Origin: Armatimonadota bacterium
Lineage (GTDB): Bacteria > Armatimonadota > Fimbriimonadia > Fimbriimonadales > Fimbriimonadaceae
Reading direction: 5' to 3'
Assembly (NCBI GenBank): GCA_020438215.1
Contig: JAGQUX010000001.1
Location: forward strand, 62,001-126,000
Length of the DNA: 64,000 nucleotides
The notes beneath the pieces are model-generated. The model ran no database searches. It worked only from the letters and a program-made list of their open reading frames with translations, and was not told the origin of the DNA. The translations under genes and the position numbers were made by a program. Of this stretch, positions 15,982-24,829 are shown piece by piece. Each line of letters opens with the position of its first letter. Positions within the stretch are counted from its first letter, which is position 1.

Positions 15982-16659
15982 ATGAAAGCAAGAACCGTCT
16001 TCACCGTCCTCGCAACTCTGGTAATGGGGGGTGCAATGCTCACCGCTCCAATTCCATCCCAAGCACAGGTTAAAAAGCAAGGGAGCAAGTACCTCTTCCG
16101 AATAAAATGGCAAAAGGGCAAGAAGTACAACTACAGCATGACGACCACGACCACCATGCCCGGCGCGGATAAGCCGATGGTTCAAGGTGGATCGATCTCT
16201 ATGCTGGTCAAATCAGTTTCTAACGGAACGGCTACAGTCGAAACAACGACGAACGGAATGGGTTCATCCGGAACCCAAACTATGAAAGTTGATAGCCGAG
16301 GAAAAACTGTTGAAGTGCAAGGTGCAAGCGGATACGCAAACGAATTTGCACAGTTCCCTGCCAATGCTGTTGCAATCGGCGACAAGTGGACCGTCAATTC
16401 CAGCCCAATGCAAGGAATGAATGTCAAGGCAACCAACACCCTCAAAGGTTTCAAAACAATCAATGGAAAGCAGTACGCCCACATCAATTCCCAAATGACG
16501 ATTAGCGGTCAATTTGGCGGAACTGGCAAAGCTGATACCCTCATCGACATGGCAGACGGAATGAACCTCCGTTCAACCATCAATATGAAAGCAAACGTCG
16601 ATACGGGCAATGGTCAGAAAATGAATCTCGACTTGGCCATCAAACTTGAACGCAAGTGA
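15982..16659 (+). CDS. Exported protein of unknown function (DUF6263-like)
   Basis: A 225-residue protein with a signal peptide (TVFTVLATLVMGGAMLTAPI, cleavage after SQA) and AGAAAGGA about 6 nt before the ATG, one of the better ribosome binding sites in the window. The mature part is Thr/Met/Gly-rich and beta-strand rich: KWQKGKKYNYSMTTTTTMPG, GGSISMLVKSVSNGTATVET, FPANAVAIGDKWTVNSS. This resembles the DUF6263 family, whose function is unknown. Its stop overlaps the GTG start of the ArgC-like gene (GTGA). Confidence 0.7.
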   Translation: MKARTVFTVLATLVMGGAMLTAPIPSQAQVKKQGSKYLFRIKWQKGKKYNYSMTTTTTMPGADKPMVQGGSISMLVKSVSNGTATVETTTNGMGSSGTQTMKVDSRGKTVEVQGASGYANEFAQFPANAVAIGDKWTVNSSPMQGMNVKATNTLKGFKTINGKQYAHINSQMTISGQFGGTGKADTLIDMADGMNLRSTINMKANVDTGNGQKMNLDLAIKLERK

Positions 16660-17381
16660 TCATTGGTTGTCTCCGACCACAAGACAATGCCTTGGCAGAA
16701 ATTCTGTCAAGGCATCCTTATGTCACATTGGAGCCCCAGGCTTCCAGTCAAGATCGAATCTTAGAGTTCAATCAAGATGGTTCCTGGGATAGAACCATCA
16801 CTTGGTCTGGGCAAGACTTCCCTATACGTGGGCTTGTTGAATTGATTGATAACAACCCAATGGTCTGCGCAACATCGCTGAGTTTGCCGACTCCGTCCGC
16901 AACGTTGACCATGATTGCGCTTGGCCCGCTGATTCGTGCCGGAATCATCCTGGAAGCACCCGCACTCCACTTCAATTTCGCCGTTGAACCAGCGGATATT
17001 CAAGACAATTTGGAAACCTTCGGTTGGAATGGGGGGGCAACGCTGGCTATCGACGAGCAAGAGTTCGGTAGCGTGCTCATTCTCAATGCGATGGCAAAAG
17101 TGCCGAACTACTCCGACGACCGCGTCTTCGACGAGTTGTTTGATGAAGCGTTCGGACGATCATTCTTTGTCCACGCCGCTCCACCAGAAGCAGATTGGGA
17201 TACCAAGCTCGTTTCCGGAACGCCCAACGCGGTTTACAACCTCCGCATCACCCCTGGAGAGGATGACTCACTACTGACCGTACAAGTCATGGCCGACAAG
17301 GATGGGAAGTGCGGTGCCGCGCAGGTCGTCCACGCAATGAATGTTATGTGCGGTTTCGAAGAATCTCTCGGATTAGAATAG
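16656..17381 (+). CDS. ArgC-like (N-acetyl-gamma-glutamyl-phosphate reductase family) protein without the catalytic Cys
   Basis: A 241-residue protein; true ArgC is about 345. The C-terminus matches ArgC closely (GKCGAAQVVHAMNVMCGFEE, compare GAAGQAVQNMNLMFG in ArgC), and residues 76-98 (SLPTPSATLTMIALGPLIRAG) align with the ArgC active-site helix NPGCYPTAALLALAPL-LKAG, with the nucleophilic Cys replaced. The N-terminus MIIGCLRPQDNALAEILSRHP recalls the start of the NAD domain, but most of that domain is shortened. It is therefore probably not a reductase. It is coupled to the upstream exported protein by a 4-bp overlap. The relation to ArgC is by eye and moderate in certainty. Confidence 0.6.
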   Translation: MIIGCLRPQDNALAEILSRHPYVTLEPQASSQDRILEFNQDGSWDRTITWSGQDFPIRGLVELIDNNPMVCATSLSLPTPSATLTMIALGPLIRAGIILEAPALHFNFAVEPADIQDNLETFGWNGGATLAIDEQEFGSVLILNAMAKVPNYSDDRVFDELFDEAFGRSFFVHAAPPEADWDTKLVSGTPNAVYNLRITPGEDDSLLTVQVMADKDGKCGAAQVVHAMNVMCGFEESLGLE

Positions 17382-17386
17382 CTTTT

Positions 17387-17734
17387 CTATTCTTTCTTAT
17401 CTAAATCAAGCACCTTTCCTGAAGACTTCTGCTCTTCATTCACTGCGGCGACATCCTCAGCGGTGCCAATAATTCCGTCGACGCCTTCCCCAGCGATTTT
17501 CTCCCACTGACCTTCCTTGACGCGTTTGTAGGTAGTCATTCCTTTCTTAGCCGCCTGTTCATAACTCAAGTCCGCTTTTGTTTTGATCGTCGCGCGGGAG
17601 ACAACCTTCTTGCATGGCAGACCGCAGGTCGGACAATAACCGATCGGCTCATCTTCCAGACCTTGCAAAACCGAGAACCGCCCCGGACACATCAGGCAGT
17701 CATCATCAACGAGTTCGTACTCGTAAATCGGCAT
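17387..17734 (-). CDS. FmdB-family zinc ribbon protein, long form
   Basis: A 115-residue protein starting MPIYEYELVDDDCLMC with a second pair YCPTCGLPC, the CxxC...CxxC zinc ribbon of the FmdB regulatory-protein family. Unlike the shorter FmdB protein at 48.1-48.3 kb it lacks the Ser-rich tail and has a longer C-terminal region with many Lys and Glu. The role is unknown. The stop is 5 bp from the stop of the convergent ArgC-like gene. Confidence 0.75.
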   Translation of the reverse strand: MPIYEYELVDDDCLMCPGRFSVLQGLEDEPIGYCPTCGLPCKKVVSRATIKTKADLSYEQAAKKGMTTYKRVKEGQWEKIAGEGVDGIIGTAEDVAAVNEEQKSSGKVLDLDKKE

Positions 17735-17742
17735 CTCGCTTT

Positions 17743-17748
17743 ATTTTA
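17743..17748 (-). promoter_or_regulatory. TANNNT hexamer before the FmdB gene
   Basis: TAAAAT on the minus strand, 8 nt before the ATG at 17734; no Shine-Dalgarno between them. Confidence 0.35.
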
Positions 17749-17777
17749 CGTCGCGGAATCAGGTACGCATCTCAGAA

Positions 17778-18440
17778 GTGCCCGATTACGACCAACTGAA
17801 TGAGCAAATTATCCAATGCCGGCAATGTCCACGCCTGGTGGAATGGCGTGAACGCATTGGAAAAGAAAAGCGCAAGTCGTTCCAAAATGAGGAATATTGG
17901 GCGAAGCCCGTTCCCAATTTTGGTGACCCAAACGCCAACGGATTAGTTGTCGGACTAGCTCCGGCTGCTCATGGCGCAAACCGTACCGGGCGGCAGTTCA
18001 CCGGCGACCGCAGCGGAGACTGGCTCTACCGATCCATGCACCGCATCGGCTTTGCGAGTCAGCCGAACGCCACCCATATCGGTGATGGTCTTAAGCTAAC
18101 AAACATCATTGTTACTCCCGTTTGCCACTGTGCACCGCCCGACAACAAACCCACCCGAGAGGAAATCGCCAACTGCAAAACCTATCTCGATCAAACTCTT
18201 GCTCTTCGCGAATGGAAGGCGTTTCTATGTCTTGGCAACATTGGCTGGACAGAACTCCACAAAGCTCTTGGAATACGGCCGATCCCCAAATTCACTCACG
18301 GAGTAGAAAGCCATCTCCCCGATGGACGTATCATCCTCGCCAGCTTCCACCCCAGCCAGCAGAACACCTTTACAGGTCGCCTGACCGAAGAGATGCTTGA
18401 TTCCGTTATTCAAAGATTTTGGGATTTGCTTCAGGCATAA
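17778..18440 (+). CDS. Uracil-DNA glycosylase, family 5 (UdgB-type)
   Basis: A 220-residue protein with the Cys cluster CRQCPRL near the N-terminus, GLAPAAHGANRTGRQFTGDR (motif 1 of family 5, which lacks the catalytic Asp of other families), SGDWLYRSMHRIGFA, VCHCAPPDNKPTREE and SFHPSQQNTFTGRLTEEML (motif 3). The cysteines are those that hold a 4Fe-4S cluster in family 4 and 5 enzymes. It removes uracil and other deaminated bases from DNA. The start is GTG at 17778, 43 bp from the divergent FmdB gene. Confidence 0.93.
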   Translation: MPDYDQLNEQIIQCRQCPRLVEWRERIGKEKRKSFQNEEYWAKPVPNFGDPNANGLVVGLAPAAHGANRTGRQFTGDRSGDWLYRSMHRIGFASQPNATHIGDGLKLTNIIVTPVCHCAPPDNKPTREEIANCKTYLDQTLALREWKAFLCLGNIGWTELHKALGIRPIPKFTHGVESHLPDGRIILASFHPSQQNTFTGRLTEEMLDSVIQRFWDLLQA

Positions 18441-18443
18441 AAA

Positions 18444-18473
18444 AATCCCCTTCGACTAAGAGCGAAGGGGATT
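18444..18473. terminator. Terminator between the UDG and aspartic protease genes
   Basis: An 11-bp perfect stem (18444-18454 and 18463-18473; aatccccttcg / cgaaggggatt) with an 8-nt loop, preceded by an A run. It lies between convergent stops, so it can serve both strands, the leftward one better. Confidence 0.85.
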
Positions 18474-18479
18474 CCAAGT

Positions 18480-19649
18480 TTAGTTTGAGCTTTTCGGTTT
18501 ATTGACGAGTACCGCGCGTTCGACTTCATAGCGCGTCAACTGCCCACCGCGAGAAAGCGCCAATTTGACTTTTGTACCTGGTTCGCCGTCCAGCATTTCC
18601 TCCAATTGTTGCGGGCTCAAGTGACCAATGAATTCGCCATCCACATCAATAATCGCATCACCCAGTTTGATGCCCGCTTTTTCAGCCGGGCTACCAGGCG
18701 TCACACGATAAATCAGCATCCGCTCAGCACGGTCGTTGTAAAAACCAACGATGCCTGGATTGCCCTTTGGTGGATCAATCGTTTTGCCGGAGAAGTGCTC
18801 TAGCATCACCATGCGGCGACGCATGTCAATCGTGATATTAAAGTTCTTCAGGAAGCCAAATCCAACGGTGCCATCGTGGTCAGCCGCACTTGCCGGCAGG
18901 TCGATGATGCTCCAGATGGAATCCTTGACAGGAACGCCATAGATTTCCAATTCGGGGAACTGCATGTACCAACTTTTAACCGGCCCGGAAGCAACCCAAG
19001 CCACAGTTTCGAACTGAGCTTCGCTGTTATCCCACATGTTCATCCGTTGAAGGACATCTTTGTGGGTAGTTGCATAAAAGCCGTTGCCCGTATCCAAGGC
19101 GAGATACATTTTCTCGCCATTGGGAGCCTTCACGGTGAGTTCAATCGAGTTCATTCCCTTCGGCAACATCCGCTTGATAATTCGCTTCTTGCCATCCGCT
19201 TCTAGCCCAGAGAAATCGTGTTCATCCGGGTAGATCACGAACTTGGATTTCTCAAAATTGATTTGGAAAACGCGATCTCGGAAAACTTCCAATCCCATGA
19301 TCCCATCAACGTGAGTTCCGTAAGAACTGGACCAGTCGCGAGTGGGTTGCTGGACAATCGTCATGCCCTTTGAGTCCACTTTCTTGCTACCCATTTGCAG
19401 GGTTGCGATATCAACGGTTTTGGCTTGGAACACGCCAACAAAGTCTTGAAGATTGATCACGCCAGACGCTTTACCAACGTTGACCGTATCATTCAAAACA
19501 AACGACCCGGAAAATCCGGTATCGAACATACAACTGACCGTCACTCCATTGACTTTTGCATCGGCAATTATCGCCGTGTCTTGGATTTTGAACGGGATGT
19601 CCACGCCACCGGTCTGCATCACCGCCATCGCCACAATTGAACTCAACAT
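18480..19649 (-). CDS. Two-lobed retropepsin-like aspartic protease with a C-terminal PDZ domain
   Basis: A 389-residue protein with a short signal-like N-terminus (MLSSIVAMAVMQTG). Two DTG active-site motifs are present, MFDTGFSGSF at about residue 42 and LALDTGNGFYAT at about residue 190, so one chain can form both halves of the catalytic dyad. The C-terminal 90 residues are a PDZ domain (VTPGSPAEKAGIKLGDAIID, GEFIGHL). This is an exported regulatory-type protease by analogy with PDZ-aspartyl proteases, but its substrate is unknown. The start has AAGGGAG about 6 nt upstream, a good ribosome binding site. Confidence 0.85.
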   Translation of the reverse strand: MLSSIVAMAVMQTGGVDIPFKIQDTAIIADAKVNGVTVSCMFDTGFSGSFVLNDTVNVGKASGVINLQDFVGVFQAKTVDIATLQMGSKKVDSKGMTIVQQPTRDWSSSYGTHVDGIMGLEVFRDRVFQINFEKSKFVIYPDEHDFSGLEADGKKRIIKRMLPKGMNSIELTVKAPNGEKMYLALDTGNGFYATTHKDVLQRMNMWDNSEAQFETVAWVASGPVKSWYMQFPELEIYGVPVKDSIWSIIDLPASAADHDGTVGFGFLKNFNITIDMRRRMVMLEHFSGKTIDPPKGNPGIVGFYNDRAERMLIYRVTPGSPAEKAGIKLGDAIIDVDGEFIGHLSPQQLEEMLDGEPGTKVKLALSRGGQLTRYEVERAVLVNKPKSSN

Positions 19650-19747
19650 AATAACTCCCTTATTTTACGGTATCAACTCTCTTAACGTGCCATTGAAGTT
19701 GCCGGTTCGCCACATTCTCGCTAGCTCGGTAAAATGTCCCCGGAAAA

Positions 19748-22006
19748 ATGCTTGTAGCACTCCTTTCAATCAGTTCTTTGGCTACGGTTGCCCCACTCCC
19801 AGCAATCAGCCCGTACCCACTTGAACTGACTCAGCGCACCGGGCATTTTTCTATCCAGAAGTCCACTCTGATTTCCGCATCCCCCGAGGTTGCTGTCAAG
19901 AGCAAGTGGTTCATCGACAAGCTTCGCCTGACCTCTGGCTACCAACTTCCCATCATTGAAACCCGGCGCGGTACCGACGAAATCCAACTGGAACTCTCTG
20001 ATCGCCTGAACTGGCTTGGTGCAGAAGGGTATAGGATTACTGTCAATAACCGGATCATCAACGTCCGAGCATGCAAAGAAGCAGGGCTCTTCTACGGATT
20101 GCAAACCCTCCGCCAACTCCTCCCCGAGAAGTTTGAATCGAGCGCAAATCAATCCGGCGCGTGGACGGTCAGTGCGATCGACATCACCGATAAACCGCGC
20201 CTGAGCTGGCGTGGATTGCACCTGGATGTCTCCCGCCACTTCTTTAGCGTCAACGAGATCAAAAAGTACATCGACACCATGTCTCAGTACAAGCTCAATC
20301 GATTCCACTGGCACTTGGTGGACGACGGCGGCTGGCGAATAGAAATCAAATCCCACCCAGAACTGACCAACGTTGGCGCATGGCGAGTCGCAGATGGCCC
20401 GGGCTGGAAACCCGGCGAAATCAAATTCCAATCACCTGATGGCCCGGAAAAGGTCTATGGCGGCTTCTACACACAGGCACAAGTCAAAGAGGTGATCGCC
20501 TATGCCGCAGAGCGAAATGTCGAAGTTATCCCTGAGATTGAGCTACCCGGGCACAACCTCCCTGCCATCGCGACCAACCCACAACTCGCTTGCGATCAAG
20601 CGGCGCGAGATGCCATTCTTCCCACATATAGCTACCCTGATTTGAACGCATTCTGTGCTGGCAAAGATGCCTCCTTCACTTTCCTCGAAGAAGTTTTGAC
20701 AGAAGTTGCCGCTCTCTTCCCGAGTCCGTATCTTCATATTGGCGGAGATGAGGTCGATCGCCGCATCTGGGAAGCTTGCCCAAGTTGCAAAGCTCGCATG
20801 ACGAGCCTGGCAACCACCGACACAGGTCGCCTGCAAAGCTACTTCCTTCAACGAATCTCTAAGTTTCTGACAACCAAGAACAAGATCCTGATCGGTTGGG
20901 ATGAGATTTTGGATGGAGGTCTTCCTACCAATGCGGTCGTCATGTCATGGCGGGGTTACGACGGCGGTGTTCTTGCGGCAAACCAAGGGCATCCGATTAT
21001 CATGTCGCCCGTCGGATACTGCTATTTCGACTACCCTTACACCACGACTCCCACTTCTCGAGTGTATGAGTTTGATCCCGTCCGTGCGGATATCAAGACT
21101 GGAAATCGCTCCCTCGTTCTTGGAGGGCAGGGCAATATCTGGACTGAGTGGATCGAAACTTACGATGAAGTCGAATCCATGACTTATCCCCGTGCCATCG
21201 CGCTCGCCGAAGTGCTTTGGACTGATCCACCGCGTCACTCTTGGACACGATTCAATGCGGCTCTCCCCACCCAGATCATGCGGTTGGATCGGCAGGGCGT
21301 TGCTACATTCCTACCCGAGCCTGTGGTTGCCGAAGACATCATTTTCATTCAAGATCGAGCGATTATTGAGTTACCACCTTCTCCCGATCCGCGACTGATT
21401 CTCCGCGCTACAACCAACGGAACCGCACCAACGGCTTCCACACCAACCTACTCGCGCCCGATTGTCGTGGAGCGCGAAACTACGATCAAGGTCGCGCTCT
21501 TCTCACCATCTGGCAAGAGCGGCCCAGTGAGAACCATTCAAGTTCGCAACTTGCCAAAGGCGTATGATGGCCCGGTCGTTCCTGGCCTTTTACGGCGGGT
21601 CTTCCGTGGGCGATTTGATGAAATGCCGGACTTCGAAGGGCGGAAACCAGATACTCGCCGCCCGGTGACCAGTTTGGCTCTATCCGACGATATTCCCGAA
21701 GATGAATACGCCATCAGCTGGACGGGATACATAAAGGTTCCTAAAGAAAACCTTTACACATTCCACCTCACCAGCGATGATGGAAGCCAGTTCCTGATCG
21801 AAGGTGCGATGGCGATTGATAACGATGGATTGCACGGCAGCGTGACCAAATCTGGCAGTGTTCGGCTGACTCCTGGGCTTCACCGCATTGAGGTTAAATT
21901 CTTTGAGCGCGACGGTGCCGAAGTGCTCAAGCTGGAAGTTGAAGCGAAAGGTTTGCCTCGGCAAGTCATTCCGGCAAGTTGGCTGTTCACTGAGCCGGTT
22001 TGGTAA
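19748..22006 (+). CDS. Beta-N-acetylhexosaminidase (GH20) with a PA14 domain
   Basis: A 752-residue exported enzyme. After the signal peptide comes the GH20b N-terminal domain (residues about 20-150), the TIM barrel with RLSWRGLHLDVSRHF-type entry, KLNRFHWHLVDDGGWRIEI and the catalytic Asp-Glu pair in YLHIGGDEVDRRIWE. The region 510-610 looks like the chitobiase/hexosaminidase C-terminal domain, and residues about 615-750 are a PA14 domain (YAISWTGYIKVPKENLYTFH, LTSDDGSQFLIEG). It releases GlcNAc or GalNAc from glycans. The gene is followed by a strong terminator. Confidence 0.92.
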   Translation: MLVALLSISSLATVAPLPAISPYPLELTQRTGHFSIQKSTLISASPEVAVKSKWFIDKLRLTSGYQLPIIETRRGTDEIQLELSDRLNWLGAEGYRITVNNRIINVRACKEAGLFYGLQTLRQLLPEKFESSANQSGAWTVSAIDITDKPRLSWRGLHLDVSRHFFSVNEIKKYIDTMSQYKLNRFHWHLVDDGGWRIEIKSHPELTNVGAWRVADGPGWKPGEIKFQSPDGPEKVYGGFYTQAQVKEVIAYAAERNVEVIPEIELPGHNLPAIATNPQLACDQAARDAILPTYSYPDLNAFCAGKDASFTFLEEVLTEVAALFPSPYLHIGGDEVDRRIWEACPSCKARMTSLATTDTGRLQSYFLQRISKFLTTKNKILIGWDEILDGGLPTNAVVMSWRGYDGGVLAANQGHPIIMSPVGYCYFDYPYTTTPTSRVYEFDPVRADIKTGNRSLVLGGQGNIWTEWIETYDEVESMTYPRAIALAEVLWTDPPRHSWTRFNAALPTQIMRLDRQGVATFLPEPVVAEDIIFIQDRAIIELPPSPDPRLILRATTNGTAPTASTPTYSRPIVVERETTIKVALFSPSGKSGPVRTIQVRNLPKAYDGPVVPGLLRRVFRGRFDEMPDFEGRKPDTRRPVTSLALSDDIPEDEYAISWTGYIKVPKENLYTFHLTSDDGSQFLIEGAMAIDNDGLHGSVTKSGSVRLTPGLHRIEVKFFERDGAEVLKLEVEAKGLPRQVIPASWLFTEPVW

Positions 22007-22010
22007 CAAA

Positions 22011-22043
22011 AAGACAGCCCGTTGGAAACCCAACGGACTGTCT
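22011..22043. terminator. Bidirectional terminator between hexosaminidase and pruA
   Basis: A 15-bp stem with one mismatch (22011-22025 and 22029-22043; aagacagcccgttgg / ccaacggactgtctt) and a 3-nt loop between convergent genes. The flanking A and T runs are modest. Confidence 0.8.
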
Positions 22044-22063
22044 TACACAGGCTTAACAAGAGC

Positions 22064-23695
22064 TTATTCTTCGTCCATAAACGGATAGCGGTAATCCGTC
22101 GGCGGAACAAACGTTTCTTTGATTGTGCGGGCACTCAACCAGCGATAAAGGTTGAGCATCGAGCCTGCTTTATCGTTCGTACCGGATGCTCGTGCTCCTC
22201 CAAACGGTTGTTGCCCAACAACTGCCCCTGTCGGCTTATCGTTGATATAGAAGTTCCCGGCTGCATTCCGCAGAGCATTAGTGGCTTCTTCAACCGCATA
22301 GCGGCATTGGGAGATCACCGCACCGGTGAGAGCATATGGTGAAGTCGAGTCCACAAGCTCCAAAGTCTCGCTCCACTTTTCTGCATCATAAATGTAGATG
22401 GTCAGCACCGGCCCGAAGATTTCCTCGCACATGGTGCGGTACTTCGGATCTTTGGCTTCCAAGATAGTCGGCTCGATGAAGTAGCCCTCGCTCTTATCGT
22501 AGCCACCGCCAACGAGCACTTCCACATCCGAAGACGCCTTGGCATCATCAATATAGGAAGCGATCTTATCGAACGATCGCTCATCAATGACTGCGGTCAC
22601 AAAGTTACGGAAATCTTCCACCGAGCCCATCTTGAAACTCTTGACGCCTTCAACCAGTTTCTTCTTAACTTCGTCGGCGATATTGCTCGGGATATAAGCG
22701 CGGCTCGCCGCCGAACATTTCTGCCCTTGGAATTCAAATGCACCTCGGAGTAGTGCCGTCACAACCGTATCAACATCCGCGGATTTGTGAGCAACAACGA
22801 AGTCCTTCCCACCCGTTTCACCAACAATGCGAGGATAAGACTTATACTTATCAATGTTTCCACCGATGGTCTTCCACATATGCTGGAAGACGCCCGTCGA
22901 GCCCGTGAAGTGGACACCAGCAAAATCGGCATGATTGAAACACACATCCCCAACCGTCGGGCCATCCACGTAAATCAGGTTGATGACGCCATCCGGCAGA
23001 CCCGCTTCTTTCAGCACCTCCATGATGATTCTCGCGGAGTAGATTTGGGTTTCGGCTGGCTTCCACACGACAACGTTCCCGCACATCGCAACGCAGGTCG
23101 GGAGGTTCCCGGCAATGGCGGTGAAGTTGAACGGCGTCACCGCAAGGACGAATCCTTCCAGAGGACGCCACTCCATACGGTTATGAAGAAGCGGTTGGCT
23201 CCCCGGCTGTTGAGAGTAAATCTCGCTCAGGAAGTGGACATTAAAGCGGAGGAAGTCGATGATTTCGCAAGCGGCATCAATCTCAGCTTGGAAAGCAGTT
23301 TTACTTTGCGCCAGCATCGTCGACCCGTTCATGTAAGGGCGATACTTTGTTGCGATCAGATCAGCCGCGCGGAGGAAAATGTTCGCGCGGTTTTCCCAAC
23401 TCGTGTTCGCCCAAGCTTCCCGAGCCTTGAGTGCCGCATCAATTGCTTGCTGCACATGGCTCTTATCACCCTTATGATAAGTGCCAAGCGTGTGCTTGAT
23501 CTCATGCGGAGGATGCATGGTTTTGGTGTTCCCCGTTCGCACTTCTTGACCATTGATGTACATCGGTACATCCACTTGCTGAGATTTCAACTCCACAAGC
23601 GTCGCCTTGAGGGCTTTCTTTTCGGGGGAGCCAGGTGCGTAGTTGAGCACAGGCTCGTTCTTCGGTTCGGGATACTGAAACGATCCGAGTTTCAT
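22064..23695 (-). CDS. pruA: L-glutamate gamma-semialdehyde (1-pyrroline-5-carboxylate) dehydrogenase
   Basis: A 543-residue aldehyde dehydrogenase of the P5C dehydrogenase (ALDH4) type. Catalytic Cys327 lies in FEFQGQKCSAASRAYIP and Glu293 in VGETGGKDFVVAH; the N-terminus SFQYPEPKNEPVLNYAPGSP is typical of this subfamily and supports ATG 23695, although the frame is open for another 57 codons upstream. It oxidises glutamate semialdehyde to glutamate with NAD+, the last step of proline and ornithine breakdown. The rocD gene 11 kb away would supply its substrate. No proline dehydrogenase is in the window. Confidence 0.95.
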   Translation of the reverse strand: MKLGSFQYPEPKNEPVLNYAPGSPEKKALKATLVELKSQQVDVPMYINGQEVRTGNTKTMHPPHEIKHTLGTYHKGDKSHVQQAIDAALKAREAWANTSWENRANIFLRAADLIATKYRPYMNGSTMLAQSKTAFQAEIDAACEIIDFLRFNVHFLSEIYSQQPGSQPLLHNRMEWRPLEGFVLAVTPFNFTAIAGNLPTCVAMCGNVVVWKPAETQIYSARIIMEVLKEAGLPDGVINLIYVDGPTVGDVCFNHADFAGVHFTGSTGVFQHMWKTIGGNIDKYKSYPRIVGETGGKDFVVAHKSADVDTVVTALLRGAFEFQGQKCSAASRAYIPSNIADEVKKKLVEGVKSFKMGSVEDFRNFVTAVIDERSFDKIASYIDDAKASSDVEVLVGGGYDKSEGYFIEPTILEAKDPKYRTMCEEIFGPVLTIYIYDAEKWSETLELVDSTSPYALTGAVISQCRYAVEEATNALRNAAGNFYINDKPTGAVVGQQPFGGARASGTNDKAGSMLNLYRWLSARTIKETFVPPTDYRYPFMDEE

Positions 23696-23702
23696 GCTCA
23701 CG

Positions 23703-23708
23703 AGTCTA
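23703..23708 (-). promoter_or_regulatory. TANNNT hexamer before pruA
   Basis: TAGACT on the minus strand, 7 nt before the ATG at 23695; no Shine-Dalgarno is present. Confidence 0.4.
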
Positions 23709-23733
23709 CCGACCGCATGACTTCGAGTTCGGG

Positions 23734-23739
23734 AATAAT
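23734..23739 (+). promoter_or_regulatory. -10-like hexamer before the phosphotransferase gene
   Basis: AATAAT, 7 nt before the ATG at 23747, in the 51-bp gap between divergent genes. Confidence 0.35.
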
Positions 23740-23746
23740 AGCCCGC

Positions 23747-24736
23747 ATGAATCGCCCATTTGGAGAACTGACCCACCGTCAGCAACTCAACCTCCTGCGC
23801 CCAATTGCCAGAGAATTCGCCGCCCGCTTCGGTCACGCCGATGCTCAGATCAGTTGCATCAACCACGGCTTCAACACCACCTACAAAATCACAACCCCAG
23901 ATGGCACTCGGTACGCTATGCGGATCAACATCAATTCCTTCCGCACAGATGGCGAAACCAACTTCGAGTTGAATTGGGTGAGGGCGATTGGAGAGGAAAC
24001 TGACATTCCGGTAGCGACTCCGCAGGTCTCCAAGTCCGGAAATATGGTCGAAAGCAAGGCAGTCCCCTGGCGCGAAGAGCAGCTCAAGTGCGTGCTGTAC
24101 TCCTGGCTCGAAGGGCGCGGGTACCCCTATCGCAATTCAGAGAAGACCGCGAAACACCTGGGCGAAGTCACGACCAAGCTCAACCAACACGGTGAACAAT
24201 TCCAATCGCCGTTCAGAAAAAAACTCACCCTCTTTCCTGATTGCATATTCGGACACCCGCTGGACTTCCGTGATGCAGAGAAAGAAGGCGATATGGCTCC
24301 TGTGCGAGAGCTGATCAGTCGCGCCAACGACGTCATCGCCCGCCTCAAGAAAACTCCCGCCATCCCGATCCACTACGATCTCCATGCCGGGAATATCAAA
24401 ATCAAGAATGGCAAAGCGGTTCTGCTTGACTTCGACGACTGTATCCTGGGATGGCCGATGCTGGATGCCTCCGTCAGTCGTTTCTACTTCCGACATATGA
24501 AGCCAGCGGCAGTAGACGCTTACTTCCGGGGGCTCGGCTGGACGCCTCCCGATCTCGGATTCACGTGGGAAGACTTCAACACTCTTCAAGCTTCCCGCGG
24601 GATTTTCCTTGCCAATGAGTTCCTCAAGATGGAAACTGCTGAACTCATGGATATGGCTAAACCGTATGCGATTGCCACAATCAAACGGAGCGAGAAATTC
24701 CTGCGAACCGGCGAATGGGACTACGCACTCAGATAA
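23747..24736 (+). CDS. APH/ChoK-family phosphotransferase
   Basis: A 329-residue protein with the kinase-like fold of aminoglycoside phosphotransferases and homoserine kinase II: ISCINHGFNTTYKITTPDGT (nucleotide loop), YAMRININ with the Lys position replaced by Arg, catalytic HYDLHAGNIKIKNGKA and the metal-binding DFDDCILGWPMLD. Small metabolites or antibiotics are the usual substrates; none can be inferred here. The frame is open far upstream across pruA, but the divergent arrangement and the protein pattern place the start at 23747. Confidence 0.88.
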   Translation: MNRPFGELTHRQQLNLLRPIAREFAARFGHADAQISCINHGFNTTYKITTPDGTRYAMRININSFRTDGETNFELNWVRAIGEETDIPVATPQVSKSGNMVESKAVPWREEQLKCVLYSWLEGRGYPYRNSEKTAKHLGEVTTKLNQHGEQFQSPFRKKLTLFPDCIFGHPLDFRDAEKEGDMAPVRELISRANDVIARLKKTPAIPIHYDLHAGNIKIKNGKAVLLDFDDCILGWPMLDASVSRFYFRHMKPAAVDAYFRGLGWTPPDLGFTWEDFNTLQASRGIFLANEFLKMETAELMDMAKPYAIATIKRSEKFLRTGEWDYALR

Positions 24737-24787
24737 TCGGGTACAGTCTCCGCAGATGATGCCAATGACGACTGCCTCCGCTTAGTC

Positions 24788-24806
24788 GTTCACCGCGTTG
24801 GTGAAC
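24788..24806. repeat. Short inverted repeat
   Basis: gttcacc-gcgtt-ggtgaac, a perfect 7-bp palindrome 50 bp after the phosphotransferase gene. It has no T run, so it is a weak terminator or a protein site; I cannot decide. Confidence 0.35.
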
Positions 24807-24829
24807 GCGCCCGCATATTCTCTTCCCTT

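Noticed and set aside
22787-23746. Upstream extension of the phosphotransferase frame across pruA
   Set aside because: The extension is antisense to a well-recognised dehydrogenase and shows no protein pattern; the family start is at 23747.
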